64,000 nt of DNA, from NCBI GenBank assembly GCA_024710005.1, contig JANJVQ010000025.1, positions 1-64,000 on the forward strand. The letters are read 5' to 3'. Origin of the DNA: Paludibacter sp. (GTDB lineage Bacteria; Bacteroidota; Bacteroidia; Bacteroidales; Paludibacteraceae). This document shows, in pieces, positions 18,821-27,103 of this stretch. Position 1 is the first letter of the stretch, and each line of letters opens with the position of its first letter. A program made the translations under genes and the position numbers. The notes under the pieces were generated by a model. The model saw only the letters and a program-made list of their open reading frames with translations. It was not told where the DNA came from and did no database searches.

Positions 18821-19912
18821 TTACCACAGTTTCATTTTCAGCCGGTCGTTTTCACTGATGACGCAATTGCTGAATTCAACTTCAACTCCCTGCTTTACCG
18901 TCATCCGTACAGCTTTACCGGGTAAAACCACATTCAGATTATATTTTCCATGTTTCAGCACAAATTGAAGGTCAGAAAGATTGGTTACTTCAATCAAACC
19001 CTTTTCGGCATTGATTACCCTCACATCCAGACTTGCCTTTATCAGGCTCTTGATATACTGCTCTTTACCTGCAACATATCCCTGAAAAAGAGCCAGTGTT
19101 CTTCCGGCAAACAAGGCTTCCTTAATCGCCTCTTCGGTTCTTTCTTTCGCGAATACGAGTGTCATGGTGCGTTTCGCTCCATCTCCATAGGCTGTACCCG
19201 TAAGGTGATGGATATCCGTATTTGCAGTAACCGTCATTCCGGTTTCTTTTACCCAGGTCATCACCCTTGGATACCAATTAAAACCATTACACAACTCAAC
19301 GCCATGAATCAGTTTATCTTTAATCAGTTTTTTATGGATGTCGTACATGGTGGTAGAGTCATCGGGCCATCCCGGATGATTCCATAATATGAATGCCCCC
19401 TGGCTTACTGCTTCTTTGATGGCGTCTACCGGATCCTTGACTTCCAGCTTGTTTGCATTCTCGATAAACAGGGCATTGAGGTGACCGATTGGTTTCTTTC
19501 GCGTTATTTCAGCACCTTTAATAACAATGAATCCTATATTATTTCCATGGGCAACAGCCAACTCATTCGACTTATTGAAATCTGCAACAACATATTCTTT
19601 GTGAGGTCGATATTCGATGTGATCGGTGATGGCAATGGCATCCAATCCATCATTCCAGGCTTCATTTACCCTGGCCACAGGCGACACATGTCCATCAGAA
19701 AAGAAAGTATGGGAATGAAAATCACATTTTAATGTTTTGTATCCATCGATATCCGGAATCCGGATCACGCTTCTGGTTTCTGTGTAGTTATTCTCAGGAA
19801 ACTTATACACTTCCGAATCCCGTTTCTGAGCCTGTACTGAGCTCAAAGTTTGCAATGTAACAAAAAACGCTAACAACAGGCAGTTAGCACTAAATCGCCG
19901 GTTAATCTTCAT
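18821..19912 (-). CDS. Secreted PHP-domain metallohydrolase
   Basis: A 363-residue protein with a signal peptide (about 1-28). A PHP-type metal-dependent phosphoesterase domain follows, with metal ligands readable in DFHSHTFFSDGH (about 65-76), ITDHIEY (about 95-101), KGAEIT, NHPGWP and ANTDIHH. The C-terminal about 100 residues are beta-rich. PHP domains hydrolyse phosphate esters, but exported CehA/McbA-like members in glycan loci are mostly uncharacterised and some may act on other bonds. Its start codon region has a regulon-type promoter facing the plus-strand sulfatase operon. It lies 66 bp upstream of the HTCS gene. Confidence 0.85.
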   Translation of the reverse strand: MKINRRFSANCLLLAFFVTLQTLSSVQAQKRDSEVYKFPENNYTETRSVIRIPDIDGYKTLKCDFHSHTFFSDGHVSPVARVNEAWNDGLDAIAITDHIEYRPHKEYVVADFNKSNELAVAHGNNIGFIVIKGAEITRKKPIGHLNALFIENANKLEVKDPVDAIKEAVSQGAFILWNHPGWPDDSTTMYDIHKKLIKDKLIHGVELCNGFNWYPRVMTWVKETGMTVTANTDIHHLTGTAYGDGAKRTMTLVFAKERTEEAIKEALFAGRTLALFQGYVAGKEQYIKSLIKASLDVRVINAEKGLIEVTNLSDLQFVLKHGKYNLNVVLPGKAVRMTVKQGVEVEFSNCVISENDRLKMKLW

Positions 19913-19955
19913 TTTGACAACTATTTAAAATTTAGAATGATATATTAAACTATTA

Positions 19956-20021
19956 CAAAGATACATGAATATCTCAATGTTAGGCTTTCAATCATGTTAA
20001 GTTTTATGACACTATTGTTCA
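19956..20021 (-). promoter_or_regulatory. Promoter with regulon operator (minus strand, divergent)
   Basis: Minus-strand half-sites TGAACAATAGTG (20021-20010) and TTAACATGATTG (20000-19989) start 21 bp apart; a -7 box TATCTTTG (19963-19956) follows after 25 bp, one more than at the other promoters. The distal half-site overlaps the distal half-site of the opposite promoter. It drives the PHP gene and possibly the HTCS gene behind it. Confidence 0.7.
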
Positions 20022-20080
20022 TAATTGACTATTTTCAGAACAATAGTGAACGAAAAACCTGATAAAAAGTTTTAGCTTTG
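20016..20080 (+). promoter_or_regulatory. Promoter with regulon operator (plus strand, divergent)
   Basis: Half-sites TGTTCATAATTG (20016-20027) and AGAACAATAGTG (20037-20048) start 21 bp apart and are followed after 24 bp by the -7 box TAGCTTTG (20073-20080). An 11-bp perfect inverted repeat (20010-20020 with 20038-20048) arises because half-sites for both directions interleave. It drives the operon 20127-26296. Confidence 0.72.
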
Positions 20081-20126
20081 TGGCACTCAAAACAAACAAG
20101 ACACAAACATTAACACTTCAATAACC

Positions 20127-21572
20127 ATGAAAGTATTAAAAAGCAATTTAATTTTATCGCTTGCCGTAACAGGTGTAGCGCCTGCACTCTTATACTCTTG
20201 TGCAGAAGAACCCCAAAAGCCGAATGTTATTTTCATCCTGACGGATGACTTAGGGTACTCCGAATTAGGATGTTACGGTAATTCATTCAATGAGACACCT
20301 AACATTGACAAACTGGCTGAAAATGGCATTCGTTTTACAAACGCATACTCGGCCCAGACGGTAAGCTCACCTACCAGGGCTGCCCTCATGACAGGGTTGT
20401 TCCCTCCCCGTACCGGCATCATTGATTACCTGCGTCCTGATGACACCAAGCATTTGAATGAAGATTACACAAGCTTAGCCGAGGTGTTCAAAAGCAAAGG
20501 CTATCACACCGGCATCATCGGAAAATGGCATCAAACCGGCTATACAAGAGCTGGCGCACCCTATGAATCATCACCTGACAAACACGGTTTCGACGAAGTC
20601 ATTGTATCGGAAAATGAAGGAATCGCCAATGGAACATGGTTCCATCCTTACCATTTCAACAAAGATATTGAAAAGCTATTGGCAGGCTCCAAAGAATTTC
20701 TTGTTGACCGGCTGAATGAGGAAGCATTACGGTTTATCGACAGACAAAACGACGAAAAGCCATTCTTTTTGTATTTGAGCCATTATGCAGTACACACACA
20801 GGTTCAGGGCAAACCGGAAGATGTTGAATACTTTCGCAACAAACCGGGAGCGGGTGTAAGCGCACCATCGCCAAACAATCCGGAAAACGATCCTTATAAA
20901 AAATGGCCGGCCGACTATCGCGCCAACAAAAACAATCCACATTTAGCTGCACAGTTGAGGGATATTGACCGGGGTGTCGGCGCTATTTTGCATAAACTAA
21001 AGGAAAAAGGTCTGCTCGAAAATACCCTGATTGTATTTACCAGCGATAATGGAGGCGAAACCAATGTCACCACCAACGCTCCATTACGCGATGGAAAAAG
21101 TTCGCAGTATGAAGGCGGTATCCGCATAGCTAAAATTGTCTATTTCCCGGCAATGATTCCTCAAGGTAAGGTGATTGACGAGCCGGTAGTCACCTACGAT
21201 TACCTGCCTACTTTCTGTGATATGTTGGGAGTTCATAAAAAAGACCTGTATCAGCAACCCGATGGTTTTTCGCTGTGGTCACTCTGGACAGGCAAGAGCG
21301 AATCTCTCAAAGAAAGAGCACTTTACTGGCATTATCCGCTGGATAAGCCTCATTTTCTGGGAGGACGGTCATCGGCCGCCATTCGTTCGGGCGACTGGAA
21401 ACTGATGCAGTTTTACGACTCAGGAGCTCTTGAGTTATACAACCTGAAAGAGGACATCGGTGAAACAAATAATTTAGTATTGCAACATCCTGACATCGTG
21501 AAAGATCTCATGGCAAAACTAAATGCATGGAGAGAGGATGTAGGGGCAGTTGTGCCGGAAATTCAGAATTAG
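20127..21572 (+). CDS. Ser-type sulfatase, lipoprotein
   Basis: A 481-residue sulfatase. The signal peptide ends with LLYSC, giving a likely lipidated C25. Metal ligands D40-D41 (LTDDLGYSELG); signature SSPTRAALMTG starting at S80; later IIGKWHQTGY and TSDNGGET are the usual lysine/histidine and DN motifs. First gene of the first plus-strand operon, 46 bp after the -7 box, followed after 42 bp by another sulfatase. The family is arylsulfatase A-like; the sulfate position it removes is unknown. Confidence 0.94.
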   Translation: MKVLKSNLILSLAVTGVAPALLYSCAEEPQKPNVIFILTDDLGYSELGCYGNSFNETPNIDKLAENGIRFTNAYSAQTVSSPTRAALMTGLFPPRTGIIDYLRPDDTKHLNEDYTSLAEVFKSKGYHTGIIGKWHQTGYTRAGAPYESSPDKHGFDEVIVSENEGIANGTWFHPYHFNKDIEKLLAGSKEFLVDRLNEEALRFIDRQNDEKPFFLYLSHYAVHTQVQGKPEDVEYFRNKPGAGVSAPSPNNPENDPYKKWPADYRANKNNPHLAAQLRDIDRGVGAILHKLKEKGLLENTLIVFTSDNGGETNVTTNAPLRDGKSSQYEGGIRIAKIVYFPAMIPQGKVIDEPVVTYDYLPTFCDMLGVHKKDLYQQPDGFSLWSLWTGKSESLKERALYWHYPLDKPHFLGGRSSAAIRSGDWKLMQFYDSGALELYNLKEDIGETNNLVLQHPDIVKDLMAKLNAWREDVGAVVPEIQN

Positions 21573-21614
21573 AACTTATAAATTTCAACATATAACCCTA
21601 TAAGTCATAGAAGA

Positions 21615-23168
21615 ATGAAAATTCAATCATTATTAACCGGCATGGCGGGTTCTTGTCTGACACTGGCTTGTTTTCAGGCTGAAGCAAAAAGTCCGAATAT
21701 CGTCCTCATCATGACCGACCAGCAACGGGCCGATTTACTGGCAAGAGAAGGCTACCCTTTGAACACCATGCCAACTGTTGACGAGTTGGCATATAACGGA
21801 ACCTGGTTCAACAAAGCCTATACAACCAGTCCGGCCAGTGTGCCGGCCCGCACTTCCTTACTGACCGGCAGATATCCGAAAGCAACCCATGTGAGATGCA
21901 ATCAAAACGAACAAGACGCCTTCTTCGATAAAGATATTTTCCATGTACTTAAAGAAAAGGGCTACATGACTGCTTTGGTAGGAAAGAATCACTCTTACCT
22001 GAGGGCTAACCGGCTTGATTACTGGTCGGAATACAACCACGGCGGAAAAGTAGGTCCATCCGGAACAGCAAAAGGCGATCAGTTTGATAAATTCTTAAAA
22101 GGCACTCAATTGTATGCCTCGTTTGAACCGGCTCCCGGCGGAATTGAGAGTCAGCCAGTATATCGCATGGTTGACGAGGCCAATGCCTGGGTCGATCAGG
22201 TAAAGGACAAACCTTTTATGCTCTGGCTTTCCTTTGCAGAACCCCATAATCCCTATCAGGCATGTGAGCCCTATTTCTCGATGTTCAAAGGCAAGCTGCC
22301 TCCACTGACAACCGGGGCAAAAGAAAGGCTGCTGAAAGGGGAACGCTACGAAACGCTCGCGGAAATGATGGCAATCGGACACGTGGGATACGAAGATCAG
22401 TTAGAGGAATTACGTACAATCTATTTAGGCATGATGCGCATGATCGATGATCAGATCAAACGATTCATCGACAACCTGAAATCGCAGGGCTTGTACGAAA
22501 ACACCATCTTTATTTTCATTTCCGATCACGGCGATTATGTAGGTGAATATGCCCTGATGAAAAAAGGAGCCGGACTGGATGAGATTGCCGCACGTGTGCC
22601 CATGCAATGGAGCGGACCCGGCGTGCAGGCATCAGCTAAGCCACACAAAGCCCATGTTTCATTTGCCGACATCTTTCCCACGGTTTGCGAAATTGTCGAA
22701 GCCCCCATACCTGTCGGCGTACAGGGCAGAAGTCTGTGGCCGATGTTGCAGGGCAAAGCATATCCTGAGACTGAATTCCAGAGCGTGTATGTGGAACATG
22801 GATATGGTGGTCAGTTCTACACGAGAAAAGACGGCACCGACTACCTGGGCGAAGGCGCTGTGACCAAAAACAAATACTTCTTTGATGAACTAAATACCTG
22901 GACACAAAGTGGATTTACCAAAATGGTTCGCAAGGGTGACTGGAAAATCATTTTCGACATGGAAGGAAACGGCCAGCTTTACAACCTGAAAAAAGACCCC
23001 TTAGAGTTGAAAAATCTTTTTGACAAAAAGGCCAGCAGTCGTGTTAAAGCGGAACTGCTCGCAGAATTGCTGAAATGGGAAATTGCTACCGGTGATCCCT
23101 TACCAACACCCCGCAACAGGTATCATTTCAAGAAATACAAACACAATTACTTGTTTAACGAACAGTAA
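21615..23168 (+). CDS. Ser-type sulfatase (TDQQR subgroup)
   Basis: A 517-residue sulfatase with a signal peptide (about 1-24). The first metal motif is MTDQQRADLL (D35), a variant typical of choline-sulfatase and glucosamine-sulfatase-like subgroups rather than the DD of its neighbours. The signature SVPARTSLLTG starts at S75, with alanine instead of the usual serine or threonine at the fourth position. FISDHGDYVGEYALMKKG contains the C-terminal metal ligands. The gene ends 10 bp before the ATG of the next sulfatase. Sulfatase class is certain; relation to N-acetylglucosamine-6-sulfatases is only suggested. Confidence 0.93.
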   Translation: MKIQSLLTGMAGSCLTLACFQAEAKSPNIVLIMTDQQRADLLAREGYPLNTMPTVDELAYNGTWFNKAYTTSPASVPARTSLLTGRYPKATHVRCNQNEQDAFFDKDIFHVLKEKGYMTALVGKNHSYLRANRLDYWSEYNHGGKVGPSGTAKGDQFDKFLKGTQLYASFEPAPGGIESQPVYRMVDEANAWVDQVKDKPFMLWLSFAEPHNPYQACEPYFSMFKGKLPPLTTGAKERLLKGERYETLAEMMAIGHVGYEDQLEELRTIYLGMMRMIDDQIKRFIDNLKSQGLYENTIFIFISDHGDYVGEYALMKKGAGLDEIAARVPMQWSGPGVQASAKPHKAHVSFADIFPTVCEIVEAPIPVGVQGRSLWPMLQGKAYPETEFQSVYVEHGYGGQFYTRKDGTDYLGEGAVTKNKYFFDELNTWTQSGFTKMVRKGDWKIIFDMEGNGQLYNLKKDPLELKNLFDKKASSRVKAELLAELLKWEIATGDPLPTPRNRYHFKKYKHNYLFNEQ

Positions 23169-23178
23169 AGATTTTCTC

Positions 23179-24696
23179 ATGAAGAAAGCTTTGTATTCCG
23201 GCTTATGCCTGCTTGTTGCCCAATCAACCATGCAGGCATTTGCAGCGAAAAAACCGAATGTAATTCTTATTCTGGCTGATGACCTTGGTTACGGAGAGCT
23301 GGGTTGTTACGGACAAAAAACAATTGAAACCAAAAACATTGATGCACTTGCAAACAGAGGCATCCGTTTTACACAACATTATGCCGGTTCTGCTGTTTCA
23401 TCACCATCGCGTTCGGTTTTGCTGACAGGCTTGCACACCGGACACACACCCATACGGGGAAATGACGAATTAAGCAACAGAGGAGAGGTATGGAGTCATC
23501 AGGCTATGCTTGATAATCCGGCACTCGAAGGACAATATCCCATGCCCGGAGACACATACACATTAGGAAAGATGGCTCAACAAGCCGGCTATACAACTGC
23601 CATGATTGGTAAGTGGGGACTGGGATATCCGGGCTCAGCAAGCACCCCGAATAAAATGGGGTTCGATTTTTTCTTTGGATATAACTGTCAACGACAAGCG
23701 CATAGTTATTACCCGATGTTTCTGTATAGAAATGAAAAAAGAGTTTATTTAGATAACGCTCCTTTGCTTGTCCCTAAGCAATCTTTGAATAAAAAAGCTG
23801 ATAAATACAACCCGGAAAGTTACAAACCATTCAGCCGGAAACAATATTCAGGAGATTTGATGTTTGAGGAACTGTCCGCGTTTGTTGATAAAAATGATGA
23901 CAAACCTTTTTTTCTGATGTGGACTACGCCCATTCCGCATGTAGCATTGCAGGCACCTCAGCGATGGATAGAGTATTATGTAAAGAAACTTGGGGATGAA
24001 GAGCCTTATACAGGAAGCGCAGGATATCTTCCCTCGAGGTATCCACGGGCAACCTACGCAGCCATGATAAGTTACCTCGACGAACAAATTGGGCACTTGG
24101 TCGATCAATTGAAAAAAGCTGGCATCTATGAAAATACGGTGATAATATTCACGAGTGACAATGGTGCCACATTTAATGGTGGTACTCAATCGATATTTTT
24201 CAACAGCAATGGCATTTTCAACAGTGAAAAAGGCTGGGGTAAAACATCCCTGCACGAAGGTGGTATAAGGGTTCCCCTGATTGTATCCTGGCCATCGAAA
24301 ATCAAAACATACCGGGAGTCAGGTCATATTTCGTGTTTCTATGACTATATGTCCACTCTGGCTAAAATCATGGGAGGAAAAAGTAAACAGACCGATGGCA
24401 TCAGTTTTTACAATGAATTAGTTGGCAAGAAACAGCAGGAACATTCGTTTCTATACTGGGAATTCCCTGAAGGTTCCGGTCAGAAAGCCATCCGAATGGG
24501 AAAATGGAAAGGTTTATGGCAAAATATCCGGAAAGGTAATTCACACCTGGCATTATACAATCTTGAAACAGACCCGAGAGAACAATACGATTTAGCTGAA
24601 CAACACCCCGACATTGTATCCAAAATGAAAACCATTATGGAAAAGGGACATGTTGTTTCTGAAAACCCTAAATTCAACTTAAACAACCCTAAGTAA
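23179..24696 (+). CDS. Ser-type sulfatase
   Basis: A 505-residue sulfatase when started at the ATG at 23179, which gives a clean signal peptide (about 1-22) and follows the upstream stop by 10 bp. An in-frame ATG at 23083 would add 32 residues inside the previous gene and is rejected. Metal ligands D34-D35 (LADDLGYGELG); signature SSPSRSVLLTG starting at S74; GKWGLGYPGS replaces the common GKWH. The last third has TSDNGATFNGG. Third sulfatase of the operon, followed by the metallophosphoesterase at 24743. Confidence 0.93.
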   Translation: MKKALYSGLCLLVAQSTMQAFAAKKPNVILILADDLGYGELGCYGQKTIETKNIDALANRGIRFTQHYAGSAVSSPSRSVLLTGLHTGHTPIRGNDELSNRGEVWSHQAMLDNPALEGQYPMPGDTYTLGKMAQQAGYTTAMIGKWGLGYPGSASTPNKMGFDFFFGYNCQRQAHSYYPMFLYRNEKRVYLDNAPLLVPKQSLNKKADKYNPESYKPFSRKQYSGDLMFEELSAFVDKNDDKPFFLMWTTPIPHVALQAPQRWIEYYVKKLGDEEPYTGSAGYLPSRYPRATYAAMISYLDEQIGHLVDQLKKAGIYENTVIIFTSDNGATFNGGTQSIFFNSNGIFNSEKGWGKTSLHEGGIRVPLIVSWPSKIKTYRESGHISCFYDYMSTLAKIMGGKSKQTDGISFYNELVGKKQQEHSFLYWEFPEGSGQKAIRMGKWKGLWQNIRKGNSHLALYNLETDPREQYDLAEQHPDIVSKMKTIMEKGHVVSENPKFNLNNPK

Positions 24697-24742
24697 ACAT
24701 TTTAAGCTTAATATCGTTTTACTTAAAACAAAATTTAAAGAG

Positions 24743-26296
24743 ATGAAAAGATATATTAAAAATTTGTTATTCACTACCCTATTCATTTTCACATTTGTAT
24801 CCTGCGCAACCGCAGCACCAAAAGTGATGCTGGAAATGGACTTCACGAAAGATTCAACTTACTGGAAAGCCGTTTTTCCAACACCACAATGGAATGAAGC
24901 AAAAACCAATTACTTTGTCAATATTAAAACGCTTAAGAAGAATATGTATGGTTTTGAAGGTGCTTTCGGCGCATTCAATCCGGGCGAAAATGTAATGGCA
25001 CAGCCTGTGTATCTCGAAGATTCGACACAATTCAGAAAATGGGCATTCCGGTTGAGCAACAAGGGGAATTCCTATATAGAGTTGCCGCAACTGACTAATG
25101 TTGGTCGGTTTACGGTCTTTTGTAAAAATGCAAGCGCCATGGAACCGGGCGAATTTTACATTCAACAATTGAATGGGAAAAACTGGGAAACCATCCGCAC
25201 TATCTACCTACCGCCACACTACAATCAAAACTACGAACAAGTGGTGGAAGAATTCCTGAATATCGATAAAAAAGTAAAACTGCGTATTTACGGGGCAACC
25301 AAGAACATCCATGTGTATGGCATCAGGGCGCATGCATACGACAAAAACGAACCACAGGAAAAACCATTACGGTTGATTTTACTACCGGATCCTCAATCGT
25401 ACGCCCAGTTTAAGAGACTGAATTTTCTATATGGATTACAAACCAGCTGGATTGCCAATCAATCCGATAGCGTTATGTTTGTACTGAACCAGGGTGATTT
25501 AACCCAGAAAAACAACGATCCAGAGTTTTCAGTATCGGCTGGAGCCATGACCATCTTATATGGTAAAAAAGTGCCTTACACCTTCGTGCCGGGTAACCAC
25601 GACATGGGTAATCCGACCAACGCGAACGAACGAAACACCACTTACTTAAACAAATACTATCCTGTTTCCAGGTATGAACGCTTACCCTGGTTTGGCGGCG
25701 TTTTCGAAGCAGGCAAAATGGATAACAGCTGGCACACTTTCCAGTGGAGAGATTACAAGTTTCTGATTTTATCTCTGGAATTTGGTCCACGCGATAAAGT
25801 GTTGAAATGGGCACGCGAAATCGTGGAGCAACATCCCTACCACAATGTCATCCTGAACACCCACGCGTACATGTTCCGCGACGACACCCGTCAGGGGAGC
25901 AAACCCGATCACCCGGGACGACCGCAAAGTTACGGCATCGGGAAAGATACCGGCGATGATTATGCCAACGACGGACAGGAAATCTGGGATAAATTAGTTA
26001 AACTGTATCCCAATTTTATCTTTACATTCAACGGGCATGTCACCAGTCGCGGTGTTGGTCACCAGGTCGACACCGGCGTAAACGGGAATAAAGTATATCA
26101 GTTCCTGGCAAACTACCAGGGAGGAGTTGACGGAACGGTAAACGGAGGAAACGGTTTCCTGAGAATCGTGGATGTTAATCCGGAAAAAGGGACTTTCAGG
26201 ATCCAGACTTACTCTCCTCATACCAAAACATACAAAACTGAAGCTGATCAGCAATTCTTTTACGAAAATGTTCGATTCGTAAAATCAGGCAAATAA
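24743..26296 (+). CDS. Metallophosphoesterase lipoprotein with N-terminal beta module
   Basis: A 517-residue enzyme with a calcineurin-like phosphoesterase fold. The signal peptide ends in FVSC, so C21 may be lipidated. Residues about 27-207 form a beta-rich module (WAFRL, SYIELPQL, VGRFTVFCKN, VKLRIYG) related to the module repeated through this locus. The catalytic domain has the motifs LPDPQSY, NQGDLTQ, GNHD (284-287), NTHAY and FNGHV. It is one of four paralogs (27104, 47420, 50775) and the only one without a T9SS domain, so it would stay attached in the periplasm or outer membrane. It follows three sulfatases in one operon. Substrate unknown: a phosphomonoester or phosphodiester on the target glycan is an inference. 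Confidence 0.85.
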   Translation: MKRYIKNLLFTTLFIFTFVSCATAAPKVMLEMDFTKDSTYWKAVFPTPQWNEAKTNYFVNIKTLKKNMYGFEGAFGAFNPGENVMAQPVYLEDSTQFRKWAFRLSNKGNSYIELPQLTNVGRFTVFCKNASAMEPGEFYIQQLNGKNWETIRTIYLPPHYNQNYEQVVEEFLNIDKKVKLRIYGATKNIHVYGIRAHAYDKNEPQEKPLRLILLPDPQSYAQFKRLNFLYGLQTSWIANQSDSVMFVLNQGDLTQKNNDPEFSVSAGAMTILYGKKVPYTFVPGNHDMGNPTNANERNTTYLNKYYPVSRYERLPWFGGVFEAGKMDNSWHTFQWRDYKFLILSLEFGPRDKVLKWAREIVEQHPYHNVILNTHAYMFRDDTRQGSKPDHPGRPQSYGIGKDTGDDYANDGQEIWDKLVKLYPNFIFTFNGHVTSRGVGHQVDTGVNGNKVYQFLANYQGGVDGTVNGGNGFLRIVDVNPEKGTFRIQTYSPHTKTYKTEADQQFFYENVRFVKSGK

Positions 26297-26330
26297 TACA
26301 GTAACTGCTCCGGTTAATAACTAGGTAGAT

Positions 26331-26395
26331 TGAACATAATTGAATGTTTTCAGGACATTGATGAAAAACAAACAATTATATTCAATCTACCTTTG
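26331..26395 (+). promoter_or_regulatory. Promoter with regulon operator
   Basis: Half-sites TGAACATAATTG (26331-26342) and AGGACATTGATG (26352-26363) start 21 bp apart; after 24 bp comes the -7 box TACCTTTG (26388-26395). A 20-bp inverted repeat with one mismatch (26323-26342 with 26373-26392) overlaps the site. It drives 26425-33141. Confidence 0.78.
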
Positions 26396-26424
26396 TTTTG
26401 TGAATTAATACTACATCATCTATC

Positions 26425-27090
26425 ATGAAAATAAGCACAAATAATCTTCTGATTCTGGCATTTTTCTGTACCTGTTTTACCATTCAGGGACAAAAATTAC
26501 ACATTGCCGAAGAATTCTCCAGTCCCGAATGGGAAGCCGAACTACTGAGGCTCAACCCGGGCAACCAACAAAACGATTATGCATTCGGCGACAACCCATA
26601 TACTACTCCCGCAATCGGCGGCGGTAATGCGTATAACGATTTAAATAATTTTCAATTGTATTTTGGTAAATACAGGCTATTTGGCAGTATCGAATGCCTG
26701 GAAGTACAACCTTGTCCACTGGGAGAATCGCACACCCACAAACACCCTACAGCCAATGTTGCAGTCGCTCTGCGCATCGCGAACCCTGCAGGGTACATTG
26801 AGTTACCGGAGGTTCCCAACGCGGGAAAAATAACCATTCATGCCCGTAACGGCAACAAAGGTAGTAACACCAGGCTGGGACTCGAACGCTACGATAAAAA
26901 CATCGGCACGTGGATACCCATACATGCATTCTTACTAAAGGCATGGGGAAGTTACGAAGGCACCCGCGACGAAGTTGTGTCGTTTGATGTGAATGCTGAT
27001 ACCCCGATTAAACTTCGACTCATCAACAATGTGGAGGTAACGACCAGGTTTGTCAATGTATACAGAATTGAAATCGAAGAAAAACTTTAA
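26425..27090 (+). CDS. Secreted stand-alone beta module protein
   Basis: A 221-residue exported protein (signal peptide about 1-22) made of a single copy of the recurring locus module: it opens with AEEFSSPEWEAELLRLNPG, then YFGKYRLFGSIECLEV, ALRIANPAGYIELPEV, NAGKITIHARNGN, and closes with TPIKLRLINN and VYRIEIEE. No enzyme motif and no T9SS sorting domain are present. The module looks like a carbohydrate-binding beta-sandwich, but no named family is recognised. It is the first gene of its operon and ends 13 bp before the next start. Binding of the locus substrate is an inference. Confidence 0.8.
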   Translation: MKISTNNLLILAFFCTCFTIQGQKLHIAEEFSSPEWEAELLRLNPGNQQNDYAFGDNPYTTPAIGGGNAYNDLNNFQLYFGKYRLFGSIECLEVQPCPLGESHTHKHPTANVAVALRIANPAGYIELPEVPNAGKITIHARNGNKGSNTRLGLERYDKNIGTWIPIHAFLLKAWGSYEGTRDEVVSFDVNADTPIKLRLINNVEVTTRFVNVYRIEIEEKL

Positions 27091-27103
27091 AATCAGGAAA
27101 ACC

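Noticed and set aside
23083-23178. Longer N-terminus for the sulfatase at 23179
   Set aside because: It would overlap the previous gene and hide the signal peptide; the ATG at 23179 gives the expected start.
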